Below are positions 50,456 to 58,779 of a DNA stretch of 64,000 nt, piece after piece; the stretch's first letter is position 1; each line of letters begins with the position of its first letter. The translations under genes and the position numbers were made by a program. The DNA lies in the NCBI RefSeq assembly GCF_031979925.1, contig NZ_DALZFB010000003.1, forward strand, positions 310,001 to 374,000, given 5' to 3'. The stretch is from Pseudescherichia sp031979925. Its GTDB lineage: Bacteria; Pseudomonadota; Gammaproteobacteria; Enterobacterales; Enterobacteriaceae. The notes under the pieces were generated by a model. It saw only the letters and a list, made by a program, of their open reading frames with translations, did no database searches and was not told the origin of the DNA.

Positions 50456-51337
50456 TTACTCGTCCAGTTTAGGCTGCGCTGCGTCTTCTGGCATTTTTAC
50501 GTGAACCTGAATAATACGACGGCTGTCGGCCATGGCAACCTTGAACTGGTAACCATCGATATCGATAGATTCGCCCCGCGCTGGCAGATGGCCAAAGGCC
50601 TGCATCACCAGCCCGCCGATGGTATCCACCTCTTCATCGCTGAAGTGGGTCCCAAAGGACTCATTGAAGTCTTCAATAGAGGCCAGAGCGCGTACCGTCC
50701 AGGTGTGACGGCTCAGCTGGCGGAAATCGATATCTTCCTCTTCGTCGTACTCATCTTCAATTTCGCCGACGATAAGCTCAAGAATATCTTCGATGGTCAC
50801 GAGTCCCGAGACGCCGCCAAACTCATCAATAACGATCGCCATATGGTAGCGCTGTGAGCGGAACTCTTTCAGCATCCGGTCGACCCGTTTGCTCTCCGGG
50901 ACGACAACCGCCGGACGGAGCACTTTTTCCATGCTGAAGGCTTCGGCATCGCTGCGCATAAAGGGCAGCAGATCCTTGGCCATCAAAATCCCTTCGATGT
51001 GATCCTTATCTTCGCTAATCACCGGGAAGCGGGAGTGGGCAGACTCGATAATGACGTCGAGGCACTCATCCAGCGTCTGGTTACGTTTCAGGGTGATCAT
51101 CTGCGAGCGGGGGATCATGATGTCGCGAACGCGCTGGTCGGCAATATCCATTACCCCTTCCAGCATGTCGCGCGTATCTTCGTCGATAAGCTCGTTCTGC
51201 CCGGAGTCACGGATCAGCGCCAGAAGTTCGTCACGGTTTTTGGGTTCGCCGTGAAAGAGCTGGCTCAGTAAGAGGGAGAAAAATCCCTTTTTGCTGCTGT
51301 TAAGGGGGTCGCTACTATGTGAATTGTCGTCGCTCAT
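50456..51337 (-). CDS. corC: CorC/YbeX, CBS-domain magnesium/cobalt efflux protein
   Basis: 293 residues, one more than E. coli. Two CBS domains (about 70-190; MIPRSQMITLKRNQTLDECLDVI and PESKRVDRMLKEFRSQRYHMAIVIDEFGGVSGLVTIEDILE) and a C-terminal CorC/HlyC transporter-associated domain. It has no membrane domain. Originally linked to CorA-dependent Mg/Co efflux; recent work links it to ribosome function with ybeY and ybeZ, its neighbours. Confidence 0.96.
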   Translation of the reverse strand: MSDDNSHSSDPLNSSKKGFFSLLLSQLFHGEPKNRDELLALIRDSGQNELIDEDTRDMLEGVMDIADQRVRDIMIPRSQMITLKRNQTLDECLDVIIESAHSRFPVISEDKDHIEGILMAKDLLPFMRSDAEAFSMEKVLRPAVVVPESKRVDRMLKEFRSQRYHMAIVIDEFGGVSGLVTIEDILELIVGEIEDEYDEEEDIDFRQLSRHTWTVRALASIEDFNESFGTHFSDEEVDTIGGLVMQAFGHLPARGESIDIDGYQFKVAMADSRRIIQVHVKMPEDAAQPKLDE

Positions 51338-51417
51338 GGCGTCGTATGGGTTCTCATGTTAATAAATGTGTTGTCCGGCGCGTGAACTCAGCGCCAGACG
51401 GCTCAGAAGTAGCCAGG

Positions 51418-51885
51418 CTACTCCTTCTCGGCAATGTACGGATCCTCATAGCCCAGAGCAAGCATTATCTCTGTTTCCAGGCTCTCCATCTCTTCGGCCT
51501 CGTCATCTTCAATATGATCGTAGCCCAGTAGGTGCAGACTGCCATGCACCACCATGTGCGCCCAGTGCGCCTCCAGCGGCTTCTCCTGCTCGCGGGCCTC
51601 CTGCTCTACCACCTGACGGCAGATGATCAGGTCGCCGAGCAGCGGCAGCTCGATGCCCGGCGGGGCCTCAAACGGGAACGAGAGCACGTTGGTAGGCTTG
51701 TCCTTGCCGCGGTAGGTCAGGTTAAGTTCGTGGCTCTCCGCCTCGTCCACGAGGCGGATGGTCACTTCGGACTCCTCCTGAAACTGCGGGATAACCGCGT
51801 TCAGCCAGCCCTGAAACTGTGCTTCTTCTGGCAGGCCGCTCGCGTCATCACACGCCAGCTGTAAATCGAGGATTACCGAACTCAT
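51418..51885 (-). CDS. ybeY: Endoribonuclease YbeY
   Basis: 155 residues, E. coli length. Zinc metalloprotein for 16S rRNA 3' end maturation and 70S quality control. The motif H3xH5xH is His114, His118 and His124 in HGSLHLLGYDH. The ATG overlaps the ybeZ stop by 4 nt (ATGA), so they are co-translated. Confidence 0.98.
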   Translation of the reverse strand: MSSVILDLQLACDDASGLPEEAQFQGWLNAVIPQFQEESEVTIRLVDEAESHELNLTYRGKDKPTNVLSFPFEAPPGIELPLLGDLIICRQVVEQEAREQEKPLEAHWAHMVVHGSLHLLGYDHIEDDEAEEMESLETEIMLALGYEDPYIAEKE

Positions 51886-52934
51886 TTTTGCTCATGCTCC
51901 TGCTGCTGGGCTTCGCGCTTGCGCTCGGCGGCCAGCTCGGCTTTACGTTTCTGCTCTGTCTCTTCCCACGCCTCATAGGCGGTCACGATGCGGGCAACCA
52001 CCGGGTGGCGTACCACGTCCTCGCTGTGGAAGAAGTTAAAGCTAATTTCATCGACCTCTGCCAGCACTTCAATGGCGTGGCGCAGGCCGGACTTGGTGCT
52101 GCGCGGCAGGTCAACCTGGGTGATATCCCCGGTGATCACCGCTTTCGAGTTAAAGCCGATACGCGTCAGGAACATCTTCATCTGTTCGATGGTGGTGTTC
52201 TGGCTCTCATCGAGAATGATAAAGGCGTCGTTGAGCGTACGGCCACGCATGTAGGCCAGCGGCGCAACTTCAATCACGTTACGCTCCATCAGCTTCTCGA
52301 CCTTCTCAAAGCCCAGCATCTCAAACAGGGCGTCGTAGAGCGGACGCAGATAGGGGTCAACCTTCTGGCTCAGATCGCCTGGAAGGAAGCCGAGCTTCTC
52401 ACCAGCTTCCACCGCCGGACGGGTCAGCAGAATACGGCGGATCTCCTGGCGCTCAAGGGCATCAACCGCGGCGGCGACGGCGAGGTAGGTTTTCCCTGTC
52501 CCGGCCGGCCCAATGCCGAAGGTGATGTCATGATCGAGAATATTGGCAATATACTGCGCCTGGTTTGGCGTACGCGGTTTGATGACTCCGCGCTTGGTTT
52601 TGATAGTGACCGCTTTGCCATACTCCGGCACGCTCTCGGCGCTCTGCTCCAGCACGCGGGCTTCTTTGATTGCCAGATGGATCTGTTCGGGTTCAATATC
52701 CTGGGTTTGGCCGCGCATCGGGGCGGTATCAACATAGAGGCTGCGCAGAATATCTGCGGCGGCGTTCACGCTAATCGTACGTCCGGTGAGTTTAAAGTGG
52801 CTATCGCGGCGGTTAATTTCGATGCCCAGTCGACGTTCAAGCTGTTTGATATTGTCGTCAAACGGGCCGCATAAACTCAGCAGACGGGCATTGTCAGCTG
52901 GTTCAAGGGTGATTTCACGGGTTTCAGTATTCAA
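51882..52934 (-). CDS. ybeZ: PhoH-like ATPase YbeZ
   Basis: 350 residues; E. coli 346. P-loop NTPase with Walker A GPAGTGKT and Walker B FIILDESQNTT, helicase-like of the PhoH family. Encoded with ybeY, with which it interacts, and follows miaB after 95 bp. The C-terminal tail is Lys/Glu/Gln-rich and slightly longer than in E. coli. Confidence 0.97.
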   Translation of the reverse strand: MNTETREITLEPADNARLLSLCGPFDDNIKQLERRLGIEINRRDSHFKLTGRTISVNAAADILRSLYVDTAPMRGQTQDIEPEQIHLAIKEARVLEQSAESVPEYGKAVTIKTKRGVIKPRTPNQAQYIANILDHDITFGIGPAGTGKTYLAVAAAVDALERQEIRRILLTRPAVEAGEKLGFLPGDLSQKVDPYLRPLYDALFEMLGFEKVEKLMERNVIEVAPLAYMRGRTLNDAFIILDESQNTTIEQMKMFLTRIGFNSKAVITGDITQVDLPRSTKSGLRHAIEVLAEVDEISFNFFHSEDVVRHPVVARIVTAYEAWEETEQKRKAELAAERKREAQQQEHEQK

Positions 52935-52992
52935 TCGATTCCTCTTTTACCTGACTGGCCGGATGGAATAGAGATATGGGGACGATGGGCGG

Positions 52993-53022
52993 AAAAAACA
53001 AGGCCTGCCGGAGGGGCAGGCC
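52993..53022 (-). terminator. Terminator between miaB and ybeZ
   Basis: Stem GGCCTGCC / GGCAGGCC with a 5-nt loop; on the minus strand it is followed by TTGTTTTTT. It closes the miaB unit. Confidence 0.85.
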
Positions 53023-53029
53023 GGGGGGA

Positions 53030-54454
53030 TCAGGGCTGGTAGAGACCGACGCCCAGTTCGTTCTCTTTACGGGTGCGGGCAATGACCGATTCCGGCGTTT
53101 CGGTTACGCGCAGGCCCATCTCCGCTTCGGTGCGCACGACTTTACCGCGCAATGAATTAGTATAGACATCGGTGATCTCGACGTCCACGAACTTGCCGAT
53201 CATCTCCGGGGTGCCCTCGAAGTTCACCACACGGTTGTTCTCGGTACGGCCGGACAGCTCCATAATGCTCTTACGGGAGGTGCCCTCCACCAGAATACGC
53301 TGGGTGGTGCCGATCATTCTGCGGCTCCAGGCCATCGCCTGCTGGTTGATGCGCTCCTGAAGAATGTAGAGACGCTGCTTCTTATCCTCTTCCGGCACGT
53401 CATCAACCATATCAGCGGCCGGGGTGCCTGGACGGGCAGAGAAGATAAAGCTATAGCTCACATCGAAGTTGACCTCGGCGATCAGCTTCATGGTCTGCTC
53501 GAAGTCCTGGGTGGTTTCACCCGGGAAGCCGACGATAAAGTCGGAGCTGATCTGGATATCCGGACGCGCCGCGCGCAGCTTACGGATAATCGCTTTATAC
53601 TCCAGCGCGGTATGGGTCCGGCCCATCAGGTTCAGGACGCGATCCGCGCCGCTCTGTACCGGCAGGTGCAGGAAGCTCACCAGCTCCGGCGTATCGCGGT
53701 AAACCTCAATGATATCGTCGGTGAACTCAATCGGGTGGCTGGTGGTAAAGCGGATGCGGTCGATACCGTCAATGGCGGCCACCAGGCGCAGCAGCTCGGC
53801 AAACGAGCCGGTGGTGCCGTCGTAGTTCTCACCTCGCCAGGCGTTAACGTTCTGGCCGAGCAGGTTAACCTCACGCACGCCCTGCGCCGCCAGCTGGGCG
53901 ATCTCAAACAGGATGTCGTCGCACGGACGGCTGACCTCTTCACCACGGGTGTAGGGCACCACGCAGTAGGTACAGTATTTATTGCAGCCTTCCATGATAG
54001 AGACGAAGGCGGTCGGCCCGTCGGCACGCGGCTCCGGCAGGCGGTCAAACTTTTCGATCTCCGGGAAGCTGATATCGACAATCGGACTGCGGTTGCCACG
54101 CACGGAGTTGATCATCTCCGGCAGGCGGTGCAGGGTCTGCGGCCCAAAAACGATGTCGACGCAGCGGGCGCGCTGGCGAATAAGATCGCCCTCCTGGGAG
54201 GCGACGCAGCCGCCGACGCCAATAATCAGATCGGGGTTCTTCTCTTTCAGGAGCTTCCAGCGTCCAAGCAGATGGAATACCTTCTCCTGAGCCTTCTCGC
54301 GGATAGAGCAGGTGTTAAGCAGCAGTAAATCCGCCTCTTCCGCCACGTCGGTCAACTGATAGCCGTGAGTAGCATCCAGCAGATCGGCCATCTTCGATGA
54401 ATCGTACTCGTTCATCTGACAGCCCCAGGTTTTAATATGGAGTTTTTTGGTCAT
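53030..54454 (-). CDS. miaB: tRNA-2-methylthio-N6-dimethylallyladenosine synthase MiaB
   Basis: 474 residues, E. coli length. A methylthiotransferase acting on i6A37 of tRNAs reading UNN codons. Auxiliary cluster cysteines Cys12, Cys49 and Cys83; radical-SAM Cys157-x3-Cys161-x2-Cys164 (CNKYCTYC). A TRAM domain sits at the C-terminus. Divergent from ubiF over 140 bp. Confidence 0.98.
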   Translation of the reverse strand: MTKKLHIKTWGCQMNEYDSSKMADLLDATHGYQLTDVAEEADLLLLNTCSIREKAQEKVFHLLGRWKLLKEKNPDLIIGVGGCVASQEGDLIRQRARCVDIVFGPQTLHRLPEMINSVRGNRSPIVDISFPEIEKFDRLPEPRADGPTAFVSIMEGCNKYCTYCVVPYTRGEEVSRPCDDILFEIAQLAAQGVREVNLLGQNVNAWRGENYDGTTGSFAELLRLVAAIDGIDRIRFTTSHPIEFTDDIIEVYRDTPELVSFLHLPVQSGADRVLNLMGRTHTALEYKAIIRKLRAARPDIQISSDFIVGFPGETTQDFEQTMKLIAEVNFDVSYSFIFSARPGTPAADMVDDVPEEDKKQRLYILQERINQQAMAWSRRMIGTTQRILVEGTSRKSIMELSGRTENNRVVNFEGTPEMIGKFVDVEITDVYTNSLRGKVVRTEAEMGLRVTETPESVIARTRKENELGVGLYQP

Positions 54455-54594
54455 CGACTTGCTCTATTAAACGCGAGGATTTCAGGCCGCGTATTGTAAT
54501 GCTTTGGTCGGGCGCTGACCATAGTTCATCTCCCGACCCCATAAAATCGAAAATCCTGTAAACTTAAAGGAATTATAAATAAGGACAATTGACC

Positions 54595-55770
54595 ATGGTA
54601 AATCAACCAACTGAAGTAGCCGTAGTTGGCGGCGGTATGGTCGGCGGCGCGCTGGCGCTTGGCCTGGCGCAGCATGGTTTTGCGGTAACGGTAATCGAGC
54701 AGGCCGCACCCCCTGCGTTTGACGCCAGTATAGCGCCAGACGTACGCATTTCTGCGATAAGCACCGCATCTGTGGCACTGCTGCGCGGGCTGGGCGTCTG
54801 GGACAGCGTGTTGGCGATGCGCTGCCATCCCTGGCGCAGGCTGGAGACTTGGGAGTGGGAGAACGCCCACGTGGTCTTTGACGCCAGCGATCTTAAGCTG
54901 CCGCACCTCGGTTATATGGTTGAGAATAACGTGCTGCAACGTGCGCTGTGGGACGCGCTTGAGGCCCATCCGCAGGTGACGCTGCGCGCCCCGGCGATGC
55001 TTAAGGCGATGCACTGCCGCGGCCATCAGCATGAGCTGGTGTTTGACAATGACGAGACGCTGCTGGCAAAGCTGGTGATTGGTGCAGACGGCGCAAACTC
55101 GCAGGTGCGACAGTGGGCGGGGATTGGCGTTCACGCCTGGCAGTATCAGCAGTCCTGTATGCTAATCACCGTTGAGTGTGAAAAGGATCCGGGTGACAGC
55201 ACCTGGCAGCAGTTTACTCCGCACGGACCGCACGCCTTCCTGCCGCTGTTCGATCGCTGGGCGTCACTGGTGTGGTACGACACCCCGGCGCGCATTCGCC
55301 AGCTGCGCACCCTGACCATGCCGCAGCTGCAAAGAGAGATTGAGAAGTTCTTCCCGGCGCGGCTGGGCAAGGTAACGCCGGTTGCTGCCGGAGCCTTCCC
55401 GCTGACCCGCCGCCACGCTTTACAGTATGTGAAGCCGGGGCTGGCGCTGGTGGGTGACGCCGCCCACACGATCCACCCGCTGGCGGGGCAGGGGGTGAAC
55501 CTTGGCTATCGCGACGTAGATGCGCTGCTGGAGGTGTTGACGACTGCGCGCAGCCAGGGCGAGGAGTGGGCCAGCCAGCGCGTGCTTAAGCGCTACCAGA
55601 CGCGGCGGATGATGGACAACTATATTATGCAGAGCGGCATGGATCTCTTCTATGCCGGATTTAGCAATAACCTCGGTCCGCTGCGCGTGCTGCGCAACAT
55701 GGGGCTGATGGCCGCCCAGCGCGCCGGGATGCTGAAAACGCAGGCGCTGAAGTATGCGCTAGGCCTGTAA
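54595..55770 (+). CDS. ubiF: 3-demethoxyubiquinol 3-hydroxylase UbiF
   Basis: 391 residues from the ATG at 54595, the E. coli length; an in-frame TTG 6 nt earlier is possible. An FAD monooxygenase of ubiquinone synthesis. Visible are the FAD motif VVGGGMVGGALALGLA, the DG motif GADGANSQVRQ, and LVGDAAHTIHPLAGQGVNLG. AAGGA lies upstream. Followed by a hairpin and the convergent tRNA operon. Confidence 0.97.
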   Translation: MVNQPTEVAVVGGGMVGGALALGLAQHGFAVTVIEQAAPPAFDASIAPDVRISAISTASVALLRGLGVWDSVLAMRCHPWRRLETWEWENAHVVFDASDLKLPHLGYMVENNVLQRALWDALEAHPQVTLRAPAMLKAMHCRGHQHELVFDNDETLLAKLVIGADGANSQVRQWAGIGVHAWQYQQSCMLITVECEKDPGDSTWQQFTPHGPHAFLPLFDRWASLVWYDTPARIRQLRTLTMPQLQREIEKFFPARLGKVTPVAAGAFPLTRRHALQYVKPGLALVGDAAHTIHPLAGQGVNLGYRDVDALLEVLTTARSQGEEWASQRVLKRYQTRRMMDNYIMQSGMDLFYAGFSNNLGPLRVLRNMGLMAAQRAGMLKTQALKYALGL

Positions 55771-55775
55771 CGTTG

Positions 55776-55795
55776 ATGCCGGGGCAGCCCGGCAT
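55776..55795 (+). terminator. Hairpin after ubiF
   Basis: A perfect 8-bp stem ATGCCGGG / CCCGGCAT with a GCAG loop, then AATAATTTG. The weak T tract makes it a doubtful terminator by itself. Confidence 0.5.
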
Positions 55796-55820
55796 AATAA
55801 TTTGCTCAAAGCACAAAAAC

Positions 55821-55848
55821 AAAAAAGCCCGCCGAAGCGAGCTTTTTT
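55821..55848. terminator. Bidirectional terminator of ubiF and the tRNA operon
   Basis: A6-GC stem against GC-T6 around CGC / GCG and a CGAA loop, with one C-A mismatch. On the minus strand it lies 9 nt after the last tRNA. Confidence 0.85.
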
Positions 55849-55856
55849 GTTTTATG

Positions 55857-55931
55857 TGGCTGGGGTACGAGGATTCGAACCTCGGAATGCTGGAATCAGA
55901 ATCCAGTGCCTTACCGCTTGGCGATACCCCA
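55857..55931 (-). tRNA. glnX: tRNA-Gln (CTG)
   Basis: 75 nt with encoded CCA and a full cloverleaf. The anticodon CTG is complement 55897-55899. Last tRNA of the operon metT-leuW-gln-metU-gln-gln, as glnX in E. coli. Confidence 0.95.
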
Positions 55932-55968
55932 ACAGGGTGCGTTCACTTACGCAAACGTCTTTTGAAAT

Positions 55969-56143
55969 TGGCTGGGGTACGAGGATTCGAACCTCGGAAT
56001 GCTGGAATCAGAATCCAGTGCCTNNNNNNNNNNNNNNNNNNNNNNNNNNNNNNNNNNNNNNNNNNNNNNNNNNNNNNNNNNNNNNNNNNNNNNNNNNNNN
56101 NNNNNNNNNNNNNNNNNNNNNNNTACCGCTTGGCGATACCCCA
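55969..56143 (-). tRNA. glnV: tRNA-Gln (CTG), interrupted by the assembly gap
   Basis: The 3' part (55969-56023, with anticodon CTG and CCA) and 5' part (56124-56143) flank the 100 N. Joined directly they make one perfect Gln tRNA, so the N may be a placeholder for zero or more extra repeat units of about 112 bp. Confidence 0.7.
56024..56123. other. Assembly gap (100 N)
   Basis: Exactly 100 N inside a tandem tRNA-Gln array. A fixed length of 100 usually marks a gap of unknown size. ORFs crossing it are artefacts. Confidence 0.98.
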
Positions 56144-56191
56144 ACAATTTTTTACGTCATAAGCATCTTAAAGATACTCATCAGAATAGAG

Positions 56192-56265
56192 TGGCTACTA
56201 CGGGAATCGAACCTGTGACCCCATCATTATGAGTGATGTGCTCTAACCAGCTGAGCTAAGTAGCC
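56192..56265 (-). tRNA. metU: tRNA-Met (CAT, elongator), CCA not encoded
   Basis: 74 nt to the discriminator A. Anticodon CAT; acceptor GGCTACT / AGTAGCC pairs fully. After the discriminator the DNA reads CTC, not CCA, whereas the other complete tRNAs here encode CCA. The acceptor differs from metT (GGCTACG). Confidence 0.9.
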
Positions 56266-56321
56266 AAATTGTACTGCTAGTTACTCAAGACAAACGTGTT
56301 ACACACGAGAGTCAAAAAAAG

Positions 56322-56396
56322 TGGCTGGGGTACCTGGATTCGAACCAGGGAATGCCGGTATCAAAAACCGGTGCCTTACCGCTTGGCGATACCCCA
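56322..56396 (-). tRNA. glnU: tRNA-Gln (TTG)
   Basis: 75 nt with CCA; anticodon TTG. E. coli has two such genes (glnU, glnW) between leuW and metU; only one is seen here. Confidence 0.94.
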
Positions 56397-56418
56397 TCCG
56401 TGCAACGCTTACTGGGAA

Positions 56419-56503
56419 TGGTGCGGGAGGCGAGACTTGAACTCGCACACCTTGCGGCGCCAGAACCTAAATCTGGTGCGTCTACCAATTTCGCCACTCC
56501 CGC
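56419..56503 (-). tRNA. leuW: tRNA-Leu (TAG)
   Basis: 85 nt with CCA, a long variable arm and anticodon TAG. Second tRNA of the operon, as in E. coli. Confidence 0.95.
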
Positions 56504-56512
56504 AAAAAAAGA

Positions 56513-56589
56513 TGGTGGCTACGACGGGATTCGAACCTGTGACCCCATCATTATGAGTGATGTGCTCTAACCAGCTGAGCTACGTAGCC
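56513..56589 (-). tRNA. metT: tRNA-Met (CAT, elongator)
   Basis: 77 nt with CCA; anticodon CAT; acceptor GGCTACG / CGTAGCC. First tRNA of the operon. Confidence 0.95.
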
Positions 56590-56628
56590 ATCTTTTTTTC
56601 GCGTTACCTTATCGGCGTTGCGGGGCGC

Positions 56629-56657
56629 ATTATGCGTATTGGGCCTTTCAGCGTCAA
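56629..56657 (-). promoter_or_regulatory. Promoter of the metT tRNA operon
   Basis: Minus-strand -35 TTGACG (56652-56657) and -10 CATAAT (56629-56634), each 5 of 6, with 17 bp spacing. A GC-rich discriminator (GCGCCCCGC) follows, typical of stable-RNA promoters under stringent control. Confidence 0.85.
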
Positions 56658-56782
56658 CACCTTTTTCATCGAAAATTGCCGGAATGTGACTGTTTGGTTA
56701 GGTTGCGAACAGCCTGGCGTATAATTCGGCAATTATTGGTTATATCTTGATTTTAATTGAGAGATAACAGGATCAAAACCCA

Positions 56783-56806
56783 CAAAAACGGGTCCCGCAG
56801 GACCCG
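56783..56806 (-). terminator. Intrinsic terminator of asnB
   Basis: Stem CGGGTCC / GGACCCG with a 4-nt loop; on the minus strand TTTTTG follows directly. Confidence 0.9.
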
Positions 56807-56829
56807 CTATTATCACGCTACTTTATCTA

Positions 56830-58491
56830 TCAGTAGGCGGACTGGTGAACGCCTACCGCACGGCCTGATGGATCGTTCATGGTTTTGAACGCTTCATCCC
56901 ACTCAATCGCTTTGGCAGAGGAGCAGGCGACGGATGGACCGCCAGGCACGCACTCGGCAGCGCTGGCAACCGGGAACAGCTCTTCAAACACTTCACGGTA
57001 CAGGTACGCCTCTTTAGAGGTCGGCGTGTTGTACGGGAAGCGGTAGCTGGCGGTCTCCAGCTGCTGGTCGCTCACCTGCTGTGCTGCCACCTCTTTCAGG
57101 GTGTCGATCCAGCTGTAGCCTACGCCATCAGAGAACTGCTCTTTCTGACGCCATGCTACGCTTGCCGGCAGGTAGGATTCGAAGCACTCACGCAGCACAT
57201 GTTTTTCCATTTTGCCGTTGCCGCACATCTTATCCTGCGGGTTGATACGCATTGCCACGTCGAGGAAGTTTTTATCCAGGAAGGGCACACGCGCTTCTAC
57301 ACCCCAGGCCGACATCGCTTTGTTGGCGCGGGCACAGTCAAACATATGCAGCGCCTGCAGCTTACGTACGGTCTCTTCATGCAGCTCTTTAGCATCCGGC
57401 GCTTTATGGAAATAGAGGTAACCACCGAACACTTCGTCAGAGCCTTCACCGGACAGCACCATCTTGATGCCCATCGCTTTGATCTTACGTGACATCAGAT
57501 ACATCGGCGTTGAGGCGCGGATGGTGGTCACGTCATAGGTCTCAATGTGGTAGATCACGTCGCGGATGGCGTCCAGACCTTCCTGCACGGTGAAGTGGAT
57601 CTCGTGGTGCACGGTACCCAGATGTTCAGCAACCGCCTGGGCCGCTTTCAGATCCGGTGCGCCTTCCAGGCCCACGGCAAAGGAGTGCAGCTGCGGCCAC
57701 CAGGCCTCTGACTGCTCCTGATCTTCCACGCGGCGTGCGGCAAACTTTTTAGTGATAGCAGAAATAATGGATGAATCGAGACCGCCGGAGAGCAGCACGC
57801 CGTACGGGACGTCTGACATCAGGTGGCTCTTCACCGCATCTTCCAGCGCCTTGCGCAGCTCGGCTTTGTCAGTCACGTTGTCTTTTACCGCATCGTACTC
57901 AAACCAGTCGCGCTGGTAGTAGCTACGGATCTCACCGTCCTGGCTCCACAGGTAGCTACCTGCCGGGAACTCCTTGATGGTGCGGCAGACCGGTACCAGA
58001 GCTTTCATTTCAGACGCCACGTACATGTTGCCGTGCTCGTCGTAGCCCATGTACAGCGGGATGATGCCGATATGGTCACGGCCAATCAGGTAGGCATCTT
58101 TTTCGCTATCGTAAAGAACGAAGGCAAACATGCCCTGCAGCTCGTCGAGGAACTCTGGACCTTTCTCCTGATAGAGCGCCAGGATAACTTCGCAGTCGGA
58201 GCCGGTCTGGAAATCGTAGCGATCGCCGTACTCGGCGCGCAGAGCCTGATGGTTGTAGATTTCACCGTTAACGGCCAGAGCATGGGTTTTTTGGGCGTTG
58301 TAGAGCGGCTGTGCGCCAGCGTTGACGTCAACAATAGAGAGACGTTCGTGGGCCAGAATCGCTTTATCGCTTGCGTATACGCCGGACCAGTCAGGACCGC
58401 GATGGCGCATCAGGCGAGAGAGCTCCAGCGCTTTTTTACGCAGTTCACCTGCATCCGTTTTAATATCCAGTACGCCAAAAATTGAACACAT
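56830..58491 (-). CDS. asnB: Asparagine synthase B (glutamine-hydrolysing)
   Basis: 553 residues; E. coli 554. The N-terminal glutaminase uses Cys2 (MCSIFG) and frees ammonia; the C-terminal synthetase has the PP-loop SGGLDSS (about 232-238) and GEGSDEVFGGYLYFHKAP. It makes asparagine from aspartate with ATP. GGAGAAGG lies before the ATG. Monocistronic, with nagC upstream on the same strand and its own terminator. Confidence 0.98.
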   Translation of the reverse strand: MCSIFGVLDIKTDAGELRKKALELSRLMRHRGPDWSGVYASDKAILAHERLSIVDVNAGAQPLYNAQKTHALAVNGEIYNHQALRAEYGDRYDFQTGSDCEVILALYQEKGPEFLDELQGMFAFVLYDSEKDAYLIGRDHIGIIPLYMGYDEHGNMYVASEMKALVPVCRTIKEFPAGSYLWSQDGEIRSYYQRDWFEYDAVKDNVTDKAELRKALEDAVKSHLMSDVPYGVLLSGGLDSSIISAITKKFAARRVEDQEQSEAWWPQLHSFAVGLEGAPDLKAAQAVAEHLGTVHHEIHFTVQEGLDAIRDVIYHIETYDVTTIRASTPMYLMSRKIKAMGIKMVLSGEGSDEVFGGYLYFHKAPDAKELHEETVRKLQALHMFDCARANKAMSAWGVEARVPFLDKNFLDVAMRINPQDKMCGNGKMEKHVLRECFESYLPASVAWRQKEQFSDGVGYSWIDTLKEVAAQQVSDQQLETASYRFPYNTPTSKEAYLYREVFEELFPVASAAECVPGGPSVACSSAKAIEWDEAFKTMNDPSGRAVGVHQSAY

Positions 58492-58738
58492 AACCTTCTC
58501 CGTTAACCCTGTTAGTTTGCCGACGTTGCGTCATCGCGTTGTCTTATTGCTTGATTAAGAAAATGCCGGAAAGCGCAGGCGGGCGCAAGGGTTTTAGCGG
58601 GGCGAGATTAAAAAGTGCAATGGCCATTGCCGAATAGTGAAAAAAGCACAGGGTTAAGGATGGTTTATTGATGATTATGCATTTTTAAGGTGTTTTTTTT
58701 GATGAAGGAGCCACGCGTATGGGCATGGCTCGGTCCTA

Positions 58739-58768
58739 TAGGCCCGCGCAAGCGGAGCGCCGCCGGGC
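58739..58768 (-). repeat. REP element
   Basis: REP-type palindrome (TAGGCCCGCGCAAGC ... GCCGCCGGGC) 12 bp after the nagC stop. The rest of the 288-bp gap 58492-58779 is AT-rich and must hold the asnB promoter; I could not fix its hexamers. Confidence 0.75.
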
Positions 58769-58779
58769 GATGGGCAGGG

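Noticed and set aside
55802..56570. Short plus-strand frames over the tRNA genes, some crossing the N run
   Set aside because: They are translations of tRNA complements and of N; the tRNA cloverleafs are complete.
56698..56725. TATAAT on the plus strand between metT and asnB as a promoter
   Set aside because: The -10 is perfect but the best -35 at 16 bp (TTAGGT) matches only 2 of 6, and it would drive antisense RNA into asnB; not enough support.
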